A stretch of DNA of 64,000 nucleotides from Phyto melanocephala (taxonomy: Eukaryota > Arthropoda > Insecta > Diptera > Rhinophoridae), in NCBI GenBank assembly GCA_941918925.1, contig OW799237.1:88757015-88821014 (forward strand), in the 5' to 3' direction. The notes under the pieces are model-generated. The model saw only the letters and a program-made list of their open reading frames with translations, did not search any database and was not told the DNA's origin. Both the position numbers and the translations under genes were made by a program. Position 1 is the first letter of the stretch. Every line of letters begins with the position of its first letter. Positions 33,970 through 45,884 of the stretch are shown here, piece by piece.

Positions 33970-35100
33970 ATGACATCTATTTGTAGAAAAAATAATTGCT
34001 ACATCGCTCGCTCATCAATAGTAGCATTCGTATAACATATAAGATAAATATTTTTAAAACACATTGTAAAAGTAAATATTTTTTTCTATGCCAATTTATG
34101 TGTGCAACGTAAAGAACGTGTATGTTTAACTTGATGCCTTGTCAACTTTACCATGGGTTTCTTTTACATCTAAGTTAAGTAGTATTTCTTTGTATTTATG
34201 TATGTGGTTACAATACCTTCTTATGATGTTTTTAGAAAATAAGTATAATAATGTTCATCGTATTGTACTTCATAACAATAATACACTCTTCGTTTCAACC
34301 TCATTAGAACATTATGTTGTGCGTGTGTGATTTTCGGATAATATTATGTTTTTACAATACAACTAAACTTAGAAAAAGTTCTTTTTTTACGCTTTTCAAT
34401 GGTTATAAAAATATAAAAAGACTTTTTATAAAAATCGAGTTTATGTGGAACTCGAGTTTTAATTTTTTGAAAGTGGCGGTATTGTCTCAAAGTTAAAAAC
34501 AGATATGAATGTAGATTTCTATTTGAACTTGTAGGAATAAATATATTTTGTATAAAAACTCAATATTTTTATTTTTAGAACTTACACCGAGAATCACAAA
34601 TTTTTTACTAATATGAGGAAACTTACAACAATATCCTGCAAAAAAGACCCCCTGACTCACATACGCAAATATTCACGTACACACAAACACTTGAATTTTT
34701 ATTGTTTTCTTTGTTCTAGCCTCAATTATTTTCGTCAAAAATATGTTCTTATGAATATTTGTCTACATGTCATTTGTAAGCCAGCTCTTGAATTTGTTTT
34801 CTAAGCCAAAAAATGTACATAAATAAAAGATTGATAGAAAAACAGATTCCAGTTGTCTGTGTTTATTGAAATGATGTTGGGTAACCACATTTTGGTTTAC
34901 TTTTTCACAAATACTAACCCAAATACGCACATGTGACAGCGTTGTCAACTGTAAAATTTCAAAAAGCACTAAAACTGAGAAAAAAGCGCGTAGTATTCAA
35001 AGACAGGAACTGAGGTTAATTTTTTAAACTTTTTTTTTAATTATTTTATAAAATTATAAATTTCCTAGTAAGAGCATAAGGCCTGAAATAGTTTCCATAT
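33970..35100. other. AT-rich spacer
   Basis: No gene or element. Short open frames at 34139, 34314 and 34613 have no motif. Confidence 0.35.
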
Positions 35101-35101
35101 G

Positions 35102-35130
35102 GTTAGGGTTAGGTTGGAAAGGGGGATGCA
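35102..35130 (-). mobile_element. Minimal LINE 3'-end scrap
   Basis: On the minus strand CCCCCTTTCCAACCTAACCC matches the last bases of the LINE at 39468-40613 (CCCCTCCTTTTCAACCTAAC). Probably an extreme 5'-truncated insertion. Confidence 0.35.
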
Positions 35131-35151
35131 GAAAGTATAGTTTCCATATAT

Positions 35152-35458
35152 TCTATATATATAAATGGTGTAAAAAATGTATCGTAATTCATAAAATGAG
35201 AACGGCTATTTTCGAGGAGAAGGTTTTTACGGAAGAAAATTTTGGAAAATTCCTTTCGAAAAAGTCGGAAAATTGGACAAATCGAAAATCGAGTTTTTGT
35301 ATGAAATTTTGTGTGAAATTATTCCTTAATGGCTCTTCAAATGAAAAAATAGAAAGTTCTCAGTCAAAATCCGATAGATGGCGTTATACGTTGACTTAGA
35401 CTTTGGGCAATCTAACAGGTGTCATTTTGGGCGAGGCGAAGTTCGCCGGGTCCGCTAG
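35152..35458 (+). mobile_element. Non-autonomous Helitron
   Basis: Begins TCTATATATATAAATGG and ends with a hairpin (GGCGAA 35435-35440 with TTCGCC 35442-35447), then GGGTCCG and CTAG at 35455-35458 followed by T. A TC start, a hairpin a few bases before CTRR and absence of terminal repeats are the Helitron hallmarks. The 307-bp body has no replicase or helicase. An open frame at 35196-35399 is not a known protein. Confidence 0.75.
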
Positions 35459-36520
35459 TTTTATATAAAACAAGTAATCGATTATGCAAAATTTTATATA
35501 CTGTTCGCTTCGTTTGTACCTTCATAGACCATGCTGCCTATACTGCCCGAAACACAATGGCAATTTTAATACAAATTATTGTAGAGAGAATAATTTCCGG
35601 AAATTCGGAATTTAATTAGTTGGCGCCTTCGTCAGATTTATCAGCAGCTGACTATTTTTTTAAGGTTATTTAAAGTAGCGAGTATATTGAAACAAGTCAG
35701 AGGCAATTCTTGAACTCAAGACAAACATTGTTGCAGAAATTTAATAGTAATAGACACAATTATTATATAAATTATTATACAAAATATATAATCAACGCAG
35801 AGTTATTTCTTTAAGTAGTTGCTGATTTAAAATAATAATAAAAAGATGAAAAGAAAAGAAAATCATTGTCAACTATCAATCCTAATTTTCTTTAATTAAT
35901 AATTTTAATATTCTTTCTTTACTTTCAACTTTATATTGTTGTACAATAAGTTTATTTACTTTTTAGTAGTGTGCCTTAAATTTACCCTTAAGAAAAGTGT
36001 TTTCAATTTAAAAAAATTATAAATTAAGAATTTGGAGTCAACGAAGAAATCAAGAGCGTTTAAAATAAATCGAGAAATAGAGTGCTTTGACTCGATAGAT
36101 TCCCGCTTTAACAGTTTTTAAAAAAGCACTAAAAAACAGTACTAACAGCACCGAGTTAACAATGCTGACATACAGTTAGATTTACAGTACAGTGCAATAA
36201 GATCACAGTGAAGTTTTTTGGCTTAACATAAATGCATAACTTGTTTCTTCTTTTACTAACTTATATTTAATAATTCTGTATTTTGATTAATAAATTGGCT
36301 AAGTGCATGTTAAATTGTATATGTTTTGTTATATAATATCCACTATTTTTTTTTTGGTGATGTTAAATATTTTTGTTGGTTAAATCACCACGTCAGAGAA
36401 GTGATACCAAAAAAATAGAATTCTCCATTTGAGGCGATGACAATCTTCAGTATGCATTTTTTTTCGTGATGTATAAAATTCTGCTAGTCAAGTGCCTACA
36501 TGAGGAAGTTCAAAAAATAT
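35459..36520. other. AT-rich spacer
   Basis: No gene or element recognised. Confidence 0.3.
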
Positions 36521-36524
36521 GTAA

Positions 36525-36990
36525 TTCAAATCAAATCAGCTTCAGCTATGAGGCTTATTACTGACTAACGGGTATGTAAGAAAGCTGAATGGTCATTTTG
36601 AGGAGAGACTCCAATCCTCGTGAGACTTTATTACATAAAAAAATCACTACTTAGTGTGCTTTACATGCTGATCACGTTATCGGCCTATTTGTCTTTAAAT
36701 CTGAAATCGATGCCCACATAACCGCTATAGGCTAATGATTTGTGATTTTGATTGCTCATATCACTGCAAATCATTTGAAGAAGTAATGGTTCCAACAAAA
36801 TGGCGCAACAATTCATACAGCGCGTGAAACCATCATTTTGTTGAGCCAAACAGGGAAAGGTGTGTGTTTTTTTTGCTTATACCCCAACATATTATCGACC
36901 AATTTGGCTGGTTGCCACCATTGATTCATTTTTGAATATTTCTTCAAGACTACTACCTACATCACTCAAGAATGCGGAACATATAGAAGC
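36525..36990 (+). pseudogene. Mariner-like transposase, heavily decayed
   Basis: Reading across frames: FSYEAY and TGMXES-like remains of the first catalytic block, CALHADHVIGLFVFK in the strand between, and WFQQNGATIHTARETIILL at about 36790-36850. In the last block the second catalytic Asp has become Asn. Stops are frequent and no ends are visible. Likely the oldest mariner remnant in the window. Confidence 0.6.
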
Positions 36991-38320
36991 ATGAAAGAAA
37001 TTGATTTCAACCAACGCACGTTTAATCTGAATGATCATACACATTCAATAACATGTCGTACAGTGGTTAAACAACAACCCTTAACTTAAATCATTATCTC
37101 TAGGATTATAGAAATTTCTGTGTCTACTCCTATAAACTAAAAAAAAATTAAGCACTTCTAAGCTAACATTTAATACGTATTGTCGGAATGCAGAGTTTGT
37201 GCTTTAGATTAAATCATGATTACGCCAAACGCGGACTTTATATGCCCGAAAGTCTATTCAAACATTGATCTTACCTGGAGTGCCTTTATTTTGCAAATAA
37301 AAATTCATATCAGTTTTGTACAAAAAGAAGTAATTTTATGTTCACACACGCGTCTTAATTGTCAATTTATAATATTCTCGCAATTAAAGTCCTTTATTTA
37401 GCTCAATTTACCATACTAAAAATTACTTTTAAATTGAGCAATATATATACTTAATTGTTTCACTTATTGTCCAAAACTCGAAATACAACTCTTGAGAAGT
37501 ATGTTCAGTGAGAAGAAAATTCTTTAGGTGGCATTTCTAATGTCAAACAAATAAATATGCAAAAAATAAAAAGTAAGAAAATGAAAAATGGTTGATGAAA
37601 ATTTTAAGAAACTATTTGATTAAAGTCAAATACATATTTATATACAGTGAACTCGCAGATACCGCCGTAAATAAAAGTGAATCGACTTCGTGCAGTGACT
37701 GCAACAATATGCTTCTTTTTGTTCTTTTGCGTAGTATCGTTTTGTAGTGAAAAAGAAAGTGAATGTAAAATTATAGAAAGGCGCAATTAAAAATCTTAAA
37801 ATTTAAATAATTTGAAAAATTTAATTTGAAAGGTAAGTATGCAATTATAGAAAGGTGTATTGATTTACAAGGTGTCCTGCCAAAAGTTTTTTTCCTGCAA
37901 CATTTGTTTTTTGTAAAAAATACACCTATCAAAATTTGTTAATACCTATTTGTGAGAAAAAATAAAATTGTTTAATTTTTTTAATAGTAAAACATTCTTG
38001 TTTAAAAAGAATTATCATATTTTGAATTAAATAAAATTGTACAAAATATATTTCTATTAGTCTACATATACCCCCAAAAGAACTAACGAGTCAGTAGTAC
38101 TAGTGTCCATAGTAAAAATCTGGTTTTAATGTCTACATATGTCCCCAAGGGAACTAGCAAGTCAATAGTACTTATAGTACTAGTGCATTCTCAATGACAC
38201 GCACATGTTAAATGTCTATAGCACACAACATTGTAAAAGGTGTAGTAAGTCAGTAGTACTAGTGACAATGTCAGCAGTGAGTCAGTACTGATTTACTATT
38301 GACATTTCCTACAGGGATGA
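36991..38320. other. Spacer with AGTCAGTAGTACTAGTG repeats
   Basis: Between 38050 and 38300 the word AGTCAGTAGTACTAGTG or a close variant occurs at about 38091, 38158 and 38250, the first two within a roughly 69-bp unit that begins TCTACATAT and contains CCCCAA. No coding region recognised in the stretch. Confidence 0.45.
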
Positions 38321-38659
38321 ACTACCCAAAAACATGAAAATTTTTTTTAAATTACATTGACTACTCTAAAACGTGAACAAAGGCTGAAGGCTTTAAAACG
38401 TGAACTTTTATCGAACGTTAAAATTCAATTTTGTAAGCTTATTTAAAACTTTTGGGATTCTCCGCAGAAGAATTTCGTAGTTTGTTTGCTTGTTTTAAAC
38501 AACTTTTGTTGCGTGATAAGTAGCTTTAGTATTAATGCGGCAGTTCAACTGGAAGCATCTCTCTGTGCTGCCTATACATATAAAATAATATAAACAAGTT
38601 ATCTCTAAAAATATTTTTATTGAAAACAAGTGATCTCTAAAACTATTTTTATTGAAAAT

Positions 38660-39025
38660 ATGTCTAATAAAAAACCACAAGTGTTTAAACTTCAAGAAAA
38701 GTCAGATATTTTAGAGCTTTTACGCAAAGGTTCATCTGTAACTGGTTTGTCGAGAAAGTATAATGTCGCCAAATCGACGATTTGTTCAATAAGACACAAT
38801 AATGATGCAATTTCGAAATGCTTTAATAATATATTTTCGGGTCCAGGAAAACGGAAAACACTGCATACTTCGGAGCTTCCAAAAATGGAAAAATCTCTGT
38901 ACAAATGGTTTACCAAACTTCGAAATAAAAACCTACCGGTTAGCGGCATTATGATTAATAGAAGGAATATAAAAGAAAAATATGGCAGAAACTTACAAAA
39001 AGTGGAATTAAAACATGTTTCATAG
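38660..39025 (+). pseudogene. pogo/Tigger-type DNA-binding domain, truncated
   Basis: MSNKKPQVFKLQEKSDILEL opens a frame of about 120 codons with two helix-turn-helix parts of the CENP-B/Tigger kind. The first (residues about 10-45) includes LSRKYNVAKSTICSI. The second includes KMEKSLYKWFTKLRNKNLPV and SGIMI. Tigger transposases run to about 500 residues with a DDE domain; here the frame stops right after the second DNA-binding part and no DDE domain follows. The piece has no frameshift, unlike most transposase remnants nearby. AAAACGTGAAC-type words repeat on both sides (38370-38405 and 39110-39140). An upstream in-frame Met at 38630 is possible. Confidence 0.7.
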
Positions 39026-39099
39026 GTGAAAATAACGTACACTTACTTTATTTTAAATTAAATAAAAGATAAAAGAGACTAAAATGTGATATAGAAAAA

Positions 39100-39460
39100 A
39101 TGCAATCTAAGACGTGAACAAAATCAAAAACGTGAACACCCTTGGTAAAAATTAGTACACGTTTCTGCTAGTTTACTGTATGTATATAAATATAGATTGT
39201 ATATAAAAACACTGAAGAGAAGGCATTAATTGATTTGGTATAAATATATCGTATTTTTACAGCTATCAAATGCTAATTGAGTAAGATAAATTGAGTATGT
39301 GTGAACACTTATTTTAATTGCTCAATTAACACTAAATTGAAACAATTAAAAATATCTGTCTGAACAGGGTATAAGCAACGCTAATTATTTAAAAGTTATA
39401 ATTAGAAAAAAAAATTGCCTTAATCATTAATTAAAATCGTTACTTTTTTACCAAAAAATA
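39100..39460. other. AT-rich spacer
   Basis: No gene beyond the ACGTGAAC words at 39110-39140. Confidence 0.3.
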
Positions 39461-39467
39461 GTAATGT

Positions 39468-40613
39468 TTTTATTTAATTATCAAGGAGCTTTCAATAACG
39501 TAATGACCTCGAGTCTTATCGGTTCCTTAGAGAACTTAGGGTTAAACCATGTCTTAATTGAATGGATTAGCAATATGTTAAGGAACAGATGGATAAATTG
39601 TGTGGCAAATGGAGTGAAGAGAAGGGACAACGTATGTCGAGGAACCCCGCAGGGAGGTATTTTATCTCCACTATTATGGGTGACTACCATACATAGTCTA
39701 CTGAGGATTCTATCAAATGAGGGATTCAAACCTATCTGTTACGCGGATGATGTTGCGATACTGATCAGGGGGACGAATCCAAATTCTTTATGTATGAGAG
39801 CAACGGAGGCTTTGGATATATCCTAAACTGGGCAAAAGAGCGAGGGCTCAATGTCAACCCGGACAAGACTAAAATCTGTTTGTTTATGAGAAAGAGGAAG
39901 ATACCAGTGCATGGAAATCCCATCTTTCGGAATAAGACAATTAAGATTGATATGAAGGTCAAATAACTAGGAATAGTGCTTGATTGGAGACTATCCTGGA
40001 AGGACCACATTGAATGTAAAGTGGAAAAGGCTCAGATAATATGGGCCCTCTGCAGAAGAGTGATAGGCTCAAAGTGAGGCATAAGCCCAAGGATGACACA
40101 TTGGCTATATATGAGTGTACTGCGGCCTACAATTATGTATGCTTCGTTAGTGTCGTGGACATCCTTAGAGAAGAAGGTGAATATAAAATGATGATCCTAC
40201 CGATGGGAAATATAAAATCCCGATGAGATATGAAAATACAAATTGCATCACCATAATACCTGTCTGAAGAGACAACATGCAGAGCATGCGAGGAAGAGGA
40301 TGAGACTTTGATACACTATCTCTGTCATTGTCCTGCGTTTGAGCATATTAGACGCGAGAATTTTACAGTGGATACTATGCCGAATTTGGAGTACCTGGGG
40401 AACTCAAACTGGAGATCCATAAGGAATTACATTGAGGGGACTGAGTTCTTGAACTAGTCCGATATTTATTTATGGGAAATTATGATTATGGTTTTAAATT
40501 GGGAATTCCGGTTCCCACATGGAGCGCACAACATGCCAACTGGGCATAAGTGTATACCTGCCATGGGTTTGGGCTTTTAGTGCCCCTCCTTTTCAACCTA
40601 ACCTAACCTAACT
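39468..40613 (+). mobile_element. LINE with CCTAACC tail (R1/LOA-like), family B copy 1
   Basis: A 5'-truncated LINE beginning exactly in the first catalytic RT block (NYQGAFNNV, where family members have Asp before YQGAF or similar). GTPQGGILSPLLW and ICYADDVAILI follow in the open frame 39464-39826. A one-base loss then shifts the frame to LNWAKERGLNVNPDKTKICL. Two TA-A/TG-A stops replace Tyr and Trp codons. A zinc knuckle (CRACEEEDETLIHYLCHCPA, about 40279-40335) ends the protein at FLN. The part between the RT and zinc knuckle is shortened. The 3' end is CAACCTAACCTAACCTAAC. Confidence 0.85.
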
Positions 40614-41354
40614 ATTAATAACAAGAACAAATATTCGCCTCAGCGCCACTTGGCATTATAGAGGCTTAAAACATGCTAACACGCATCTACTAAATTACAC
40701 GGTACTGTACATCGTGTGTGGTTTGAATCGTTATTTATTTTTTACTTTTTTTTGGGGAGTTGGTGGTGTGGTGTATTGTTGTAATAGTGAGTTCATATTT
40801 TCCTACTTTACATGACATTGATATTTGTATTCGTATTTATTCTAACATTTCGTTACAAACATATTATTAACATTCATACATCCATAATATGACAATAAAT
40901 GACGTGAATGACAGCAACAGCCTTTTTTATTGAGATGTTTATTTGTATCAAATCAAATGCGACAATAATAATGATAGAAAACAAATATTTCCGTTAACAA
41001 TTTGCTATACTTAATACGGGTTTTTCTCTTCACTTTTTTTGTTGTTGTTGTTTTTCATAATATCTTAGGGAAACATTTACTTACGTACGTACGGATGGAT
41101 GTTATAGAGAACAGCAAAAATAAAAATGTTGATTTGATCAAAATAATATTATTCTTTTTAAGCATGAAATTGAGGATTTAATTTATTGTTTAGATAACGA
41201 TTTTTTTTTTAAATATTTATTGGATGTTTTTTATGTTTTTGATATTTTACAGCTATTTTGAAATCGCTGTTTTAGATTAATTTTTTTTAAATAATTAATT
41301 TAATTCACAACGCCTGTTGCTCGATTCGAAAGTACAATTTTTTGAATTTGTATG
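40614..41354. other. AT-rich spacer
   Basis: No gene. GGTGGTGTGGTGTA at about 40762-40775 weakly resembles the SINE head at 33845 but no B box follows. Confidence 0.35.
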
Positions 41355-41362
41355 ACTTACAC

Positions 41363-41896
41363 CAAGGCGAATTCATTATAAGGTGATGTTAAGAAGCCAG
41401 CTGATTGTTTTTTGCTCGTTTTATTTTTACGGCACAATGTCAAAGTTTGTTTACATTTAAATTAATTTTTATGTGCGTTGATTGAAAATTTTTATAAAAG
41501 TTGTAAAATTTGTGGAAAAAAATTTTAAAAATAATAATATTTGTGCAATAACTTATTGGGAAATAAGTAAAATACATTTTATAATTTGAATAAACAACAT
41601 TTTTAATGTTTTTAATTCCGAAAATGCAAAATTTCCGTTGTGTTTGTCCTAGTGATTTAAAGTTGTGAAAATTGTGAAAAATGTTTAAAAACAGACAAAT
41701 ATGTGATATAAACTAACACAAATTTATGTTATAAATAAAAAAATACTTACTTATTTTAAAACTTTTCGCGTAAATTTATAAAAATAAAATTTTAATTAAA
41801 AGTAAACAAAAAATTTGCTTTTTTGTGTTTTGACATTCTCTTGGCCTTTTTGTGTTTGTTGCAGGGATGTTATCACCTGATAATGAATTCGCCTTG
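41363..41896. mobile_element. Non-autonomous DNA element with 8-bp target duplication
   Basis: The ends CAAGGCGAATTCATTAT (41363) and ATAATGAATTCGCCTTG (ending 41896) are perfect inverted repeats of 17 bp, with looser pairing (AGGTGAT) beyond. ACTTACAC flanks both sides (41355-41362 and 41897-41904), an exact 8-bp duplication. Eight bases suit the hAT or P superfamily; the ends alone do not decide. The 534-bp body is AT-rich and has no ORF of note. Confidence 0.85.
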
Positions 41897-41904
41897 ACTT
41901 ACAC

Positions 41905-43820
41905 ATTGTAGAACGAAAATATTTTCTTTTGAATCGAATGACGGAGTAAAACCCCTTGTTGTATTAAACTATAGTTGCTATTTTTGCTTTTATATACAAT
42001 ATTTTACAATTTCATTTCTGATGTTTTTAAAGTGTTGTATTCATTTAATGCAAGGATGGGAATTTACATTTTATTCAGAATCAATATATAATTTCTTTAA
42101 TATTCTTTTGCTCCTACAATATTTAAAGTATAGTAATTTTTGGACTCAATTGTTTTGTTGGTTTTTTAATCATTGCTAAAATTTTTGCCTAAAAATTGTT
42201 TTACAAAATTATTTGTAGCTCTGCAGAAGTAAGATTAAATCAATTTTTAAATTCCTGATGTTATCTACCTGATGTTTAGTATCAATTGACGTAACCATAC
42301 AACGATACGACCGATGCAACATAAATTGTGTTCACAGGTAAATAAATCAAAAGTGTTTTTCAATAGACGATACAGAATACAATATGGGATTGTGAATTGA
42401 ACAATTGTAAAACGGTGATTTTAAAAAAAATAATTTACACAAATTTTTAATTGTGTAAAAAAATAAACAAAAAAATTTCCATAACTGGCCGTAAACCAAA
42501 AATTTTTGCCGAAACATTTACAAACAATGGTGACTTTCTTAGTTCAAAATGGGCTGGAGATAAAGTGCAAACATAAAAAAATGACACACACGTATACTCA
42601 TGTGATTGACCTGCTCTCATTTGTGATTTCATATTTTAAGCGGAATATTTATTATAAAAAAAAAAAAAAAAAAAAATTCAAGCGTTATATCAAATTTCAA
42701 TTACATTAATTATGTGCAGAAATCGAATAGTTCGTGACGAAAATAACTAATATTTATTATTGAGTTGAGTTTACGACCACACAAACACACCGAAATTTTT
42801 ACTTTGGGGATGGTAAAATCGAAACTTTGCCACCACTACTTTAACATGAACTACAACATGAAAACTAGAATGATAAAATCAAAGTTTATATATTAAAATT
42901 AAAACATATATGTTCATACATACATACATACATACATACATACATACATAGACAAAAGGGTAACTATTAAATAAAGTGAATTTCCTTAAGGATTTCTTTG
43001 ACCTCATTTAATATGGAAAAATCAACAAGCGAAAACCCCTAAAGGACTTTGGAGGAAAAAGTAAAATAATAACAATTTTCTGTACATGTGTTTGTATGTA
43101 TGTGTAAGAAAATAAGTGCAAAGCAACAGCTGATTTATAATTCCTATTAAATCTCCAGTAAAATTACAATCGCGTTCATATGTCGCGATACGACCCCAGA
43201 GTTGTAGCCAATCGTAAGAATTAGTTGTATAATTTATTTTGTGGTCACAGCAATAGAATTGTGTTGCCAAATTCTATAAATAGTCATGGTAACTCTTTTT
43301 TGGTTTTTTTTTTAATTTTTATTAAAAAAAATGGTGTTAATGATTGGATTTAATTAGCTCAACATTGTCCTGAAAAAAACTATATTTCCCGAAAACCGAA
43401 TTTACAACTTAAATTGCTTCACAAAAAAAAAAGAATATTATTCTACGAATATAATAAATGTGAAATTTTGTATGTTTGGATGCTTCGAAGTTTGAATGTT
43501 TGTTACTTAATCACACAAAAACGGCTGAGTGGAACCAGGGTACACTTATACAAGGTGGCGGTGCCAGCCCAGCTGACAATTTTTTTGAGTTCTGGAGTAT
43601 GTCAAACTACATATTAAAAAAATGATTTCAACTCCGGAAATTGTCAAACTTCATACATAAAAAAGAGAGCCGAAAATCGCTCTCCTTTACGCTATCGCCT
43701 TACGTAATTACACCATGAGTGGAACTAAATAGAATTTGGAACACAAATAGACATCGTCCTAGATTAACACATATTACGATAATCAAGCAAATTCGTTGAA
43801 ATATGCAATAAATATTTTTG
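41905..43820. other. Spacer with CATA microsatellite
   Basis: CATA repeats run from about 42915 to 42950 and a poly-A run lies at 42657-42676. A block near 43430-43510 (AATATAATAAATGTGAAATT and GTTTGTTACTTAATCACAC) is echoed near 44955-45015. No gene recognised. Confidence 0.4.
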
Positions 43821-43825
43821 TTATA

Positions 43826-44322
43826 AAGGGTCCGCCATCTAACGTTCTTTTTTCAACTAGTGAATTTCGTGAATGGTAACACTTAGCTCATGTCTGATAT
43901 GACAGATAATTAGTTTTATCCTTCCGCTGAACGAATATGGTTGTGTATACGCTTGAACAACGCTGGGAAATATTGCGACACTACTTTGGCCGATTTTGCC
44001 AAAAAAATCATCTTTTCAGAAGAAGCTCATTTTGATCTTGGCGGGTTTTTGGGTCATAGAAAACCCGCACGCATACATTGAAAAGCCGATACACCCAAAA
44101 CGAGTCACTCTTTGGATTTTAGTCCAGAGGCATAATTGGGCCATTTTTCTTCGAAAATGAGCAAGGAGTGTCCTAGTCAATGGCGGTTGTTATCGAGCCA
44201 TGTTGAACGAATTTTTGTTCACAAAAATTGAAGAGGCAACATTTGGCGCTACGTGCCACACAGCCGAAGTTACACTTTTTTTAATAGTTTTAAAAAAAAA
44301 AAAAAATATTTGGCGAACCCTT
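43826..44322 (+). mobile_element. Mariner-like (DD41D type) element, AAGGGTCCGCC family, deleted
   Basis: Ends AAGGGTCCGCCATCT (43826) and ATTTGGCGAACCCTT (ending 44322) are inverted and flanked by TA. The protein begins MVVYTLEQRWEILRHYFG at about 43937, jumps by deletion to KKIIFSEEAHFDL-like coding (first Asp changed or shifted), continues to GIIGPFFFENEQGV and RAMLNEFLFTKIEEATFGAT, and then jumps again at CHTAEVTLF into a poly-A-rich 3' end. Both the middle DNA-binding part and the third catalytic block are lost. At 497 bp it is the shortest mariner derivative here. Confidence 0.85.
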
Positions 44323-44372
44323 TATTTAGTTAGTCGGTTGGATGCCAAGGAAAGATGGGTAAGAGAACCCAC

Positions 44373-44830
44373 TTACTTATAAATCAGAAAGATCTGGCCT
44401 GACATAGATGCGCATAGGACGCAATTTGCGGTGAATATGCCTCGAATCCACTTTAGGAACCTCATAGCGCTCATTATCGGACACTGGCCTATAGCTACAT
44501 GCGAAAAGGTTAAGTATCCCTTACAAGAACTTCTGCAGAAGTTGCTACAACAAGGAAGAGGAGGAGACAACTAAACATCTTCTCTGTAATTGTGCTGCAT
44601 TCGGGGACCTAAGACATCAGATTCTAGGTCAGCGAATACTTGAAAGTAAAACTTGTCTTTCCACACGTGATCTAGGAAAGATTCACACCTTTATAAACAG
44701 GAATGGACGGCTGAGGAATGACAGCCAGAGGACGTAGACAAATGGGCGTTGGTGCCTATGGTATTACAACAGGACCCTCGGAGGACCCAAGTGAGCTATG
44801 CCTTCGGGCGGCTGCCGGACCTAACCTAAC
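44373..44830 (+). mobile_element. LINE with CCTAACC tail, family B copy 2 (3' fragment)
   Basis: Only the C-terminal part remains: IWPDIDAHRTQFAVNMPRIH, then, after a shift, a zinc knuckle NSCRSCYNKEEEETTKHLLC, and a C-terminus DLGKIHTFINRNGRLRND. The 3' UTR contains GACCCAAGTGAGCTATGCC and ends GGCTGCCGGACCTAACCTAA. The final 65 bases align with the tail of the SINE at 25454-25644. Confidence 0.8.
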
Positions 44831-45880
44831 CTTGTTAGTCGATTGTTCCAGGGTTAGAAGTGTCCAAAATTGACACGTCCTGGCGAAAAAATTATATTAT
44901 CCAATGTCGTCTATAGATAAATATTTGCTTTAAATCCTATCCCACCAATATAATAAATATGAATGTTGGTATGTTTAAATGTTTTGATATTTTTACTCAA
45001 TCGAGCAAAAAATTAATAAAATCTTTTAAATGTAATTTACCGCAGAGATACTTAGATAATATTTTTAATTAGTATATAAAGATGATATCTTTCGTGTCGA
45101 TAACTATTACGTAGATGAAGTTGCGGACACAGACTAGATTTTTTTAAGTTTAATGAGATCGATGTAAATCTTCGTCTTCACCAAGACATATTCAAACATG
45201 TTACCTCATCGCAACAGCTGATCGAGAGCATAATATCAAAATTTGCTGAATTTGCCTTGATTTAATTTATTAATGCAGGGATGGAAAATGAGATTTTCCC
45301 TTAGGTATTAAACAATTGACTTGAGTATATTTTTTTCATAATAAATGTAATAAATTTAAATATATTTGTTGCTTTTGCACTCTTTATCATGGGTTTTACA
45401 AATCTAAATAAATAAATAAATAAATTAAATATATCATAAAATTTTTTTCTACGAATTCGTCTTAACAAAAAAATCTCTTTACAAGTTGCTTTGCTGTATC
45501 AATTTGCGGATGCATAAACTTAAATTTGTTTTAGTCATTTTTTTAAGACTGTTGATGCCAAAAAGATACTATTAAATACATTAACCGATAAAAAAAATCT
45601 AACTTTACATCCCTGGTATAAATAAATACAGTTAAGGCGAATAAAACAAATTTTTCCATTAGGCTTTCCGATCTGAAAACAAGAAAACAAGAATTCTCTT
45701 GTAAAAACTAAATCAGGGGATTGGTAAAGCATTTGGTTTTCACTACGAAACTGTTTGCAACATTTATACGAATATCCTGCTGACCGCATTTGGGCTGTAT
45801 GTTTTACTGTTAATATCACTATAGTCCTTACTTTTGGCCCGCTCTGAATTTCTTGCAGCGCAATAAAAAGGAGAGATTAA
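44831..45880. other. AT-rich spacer
   Basis: No gene recognised. AATAAATAAATAAATAAATT near 45408-45426 is simple repeat. Confidence 0.35.
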
Positions 45881-45884
45881 ACTT

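Noticed and set aside
40745..40795. Plus-strand SINE of the 33845 type
   Set aside because: Only the GGTGGTGTGGTGTA word matches; no B box or tail.
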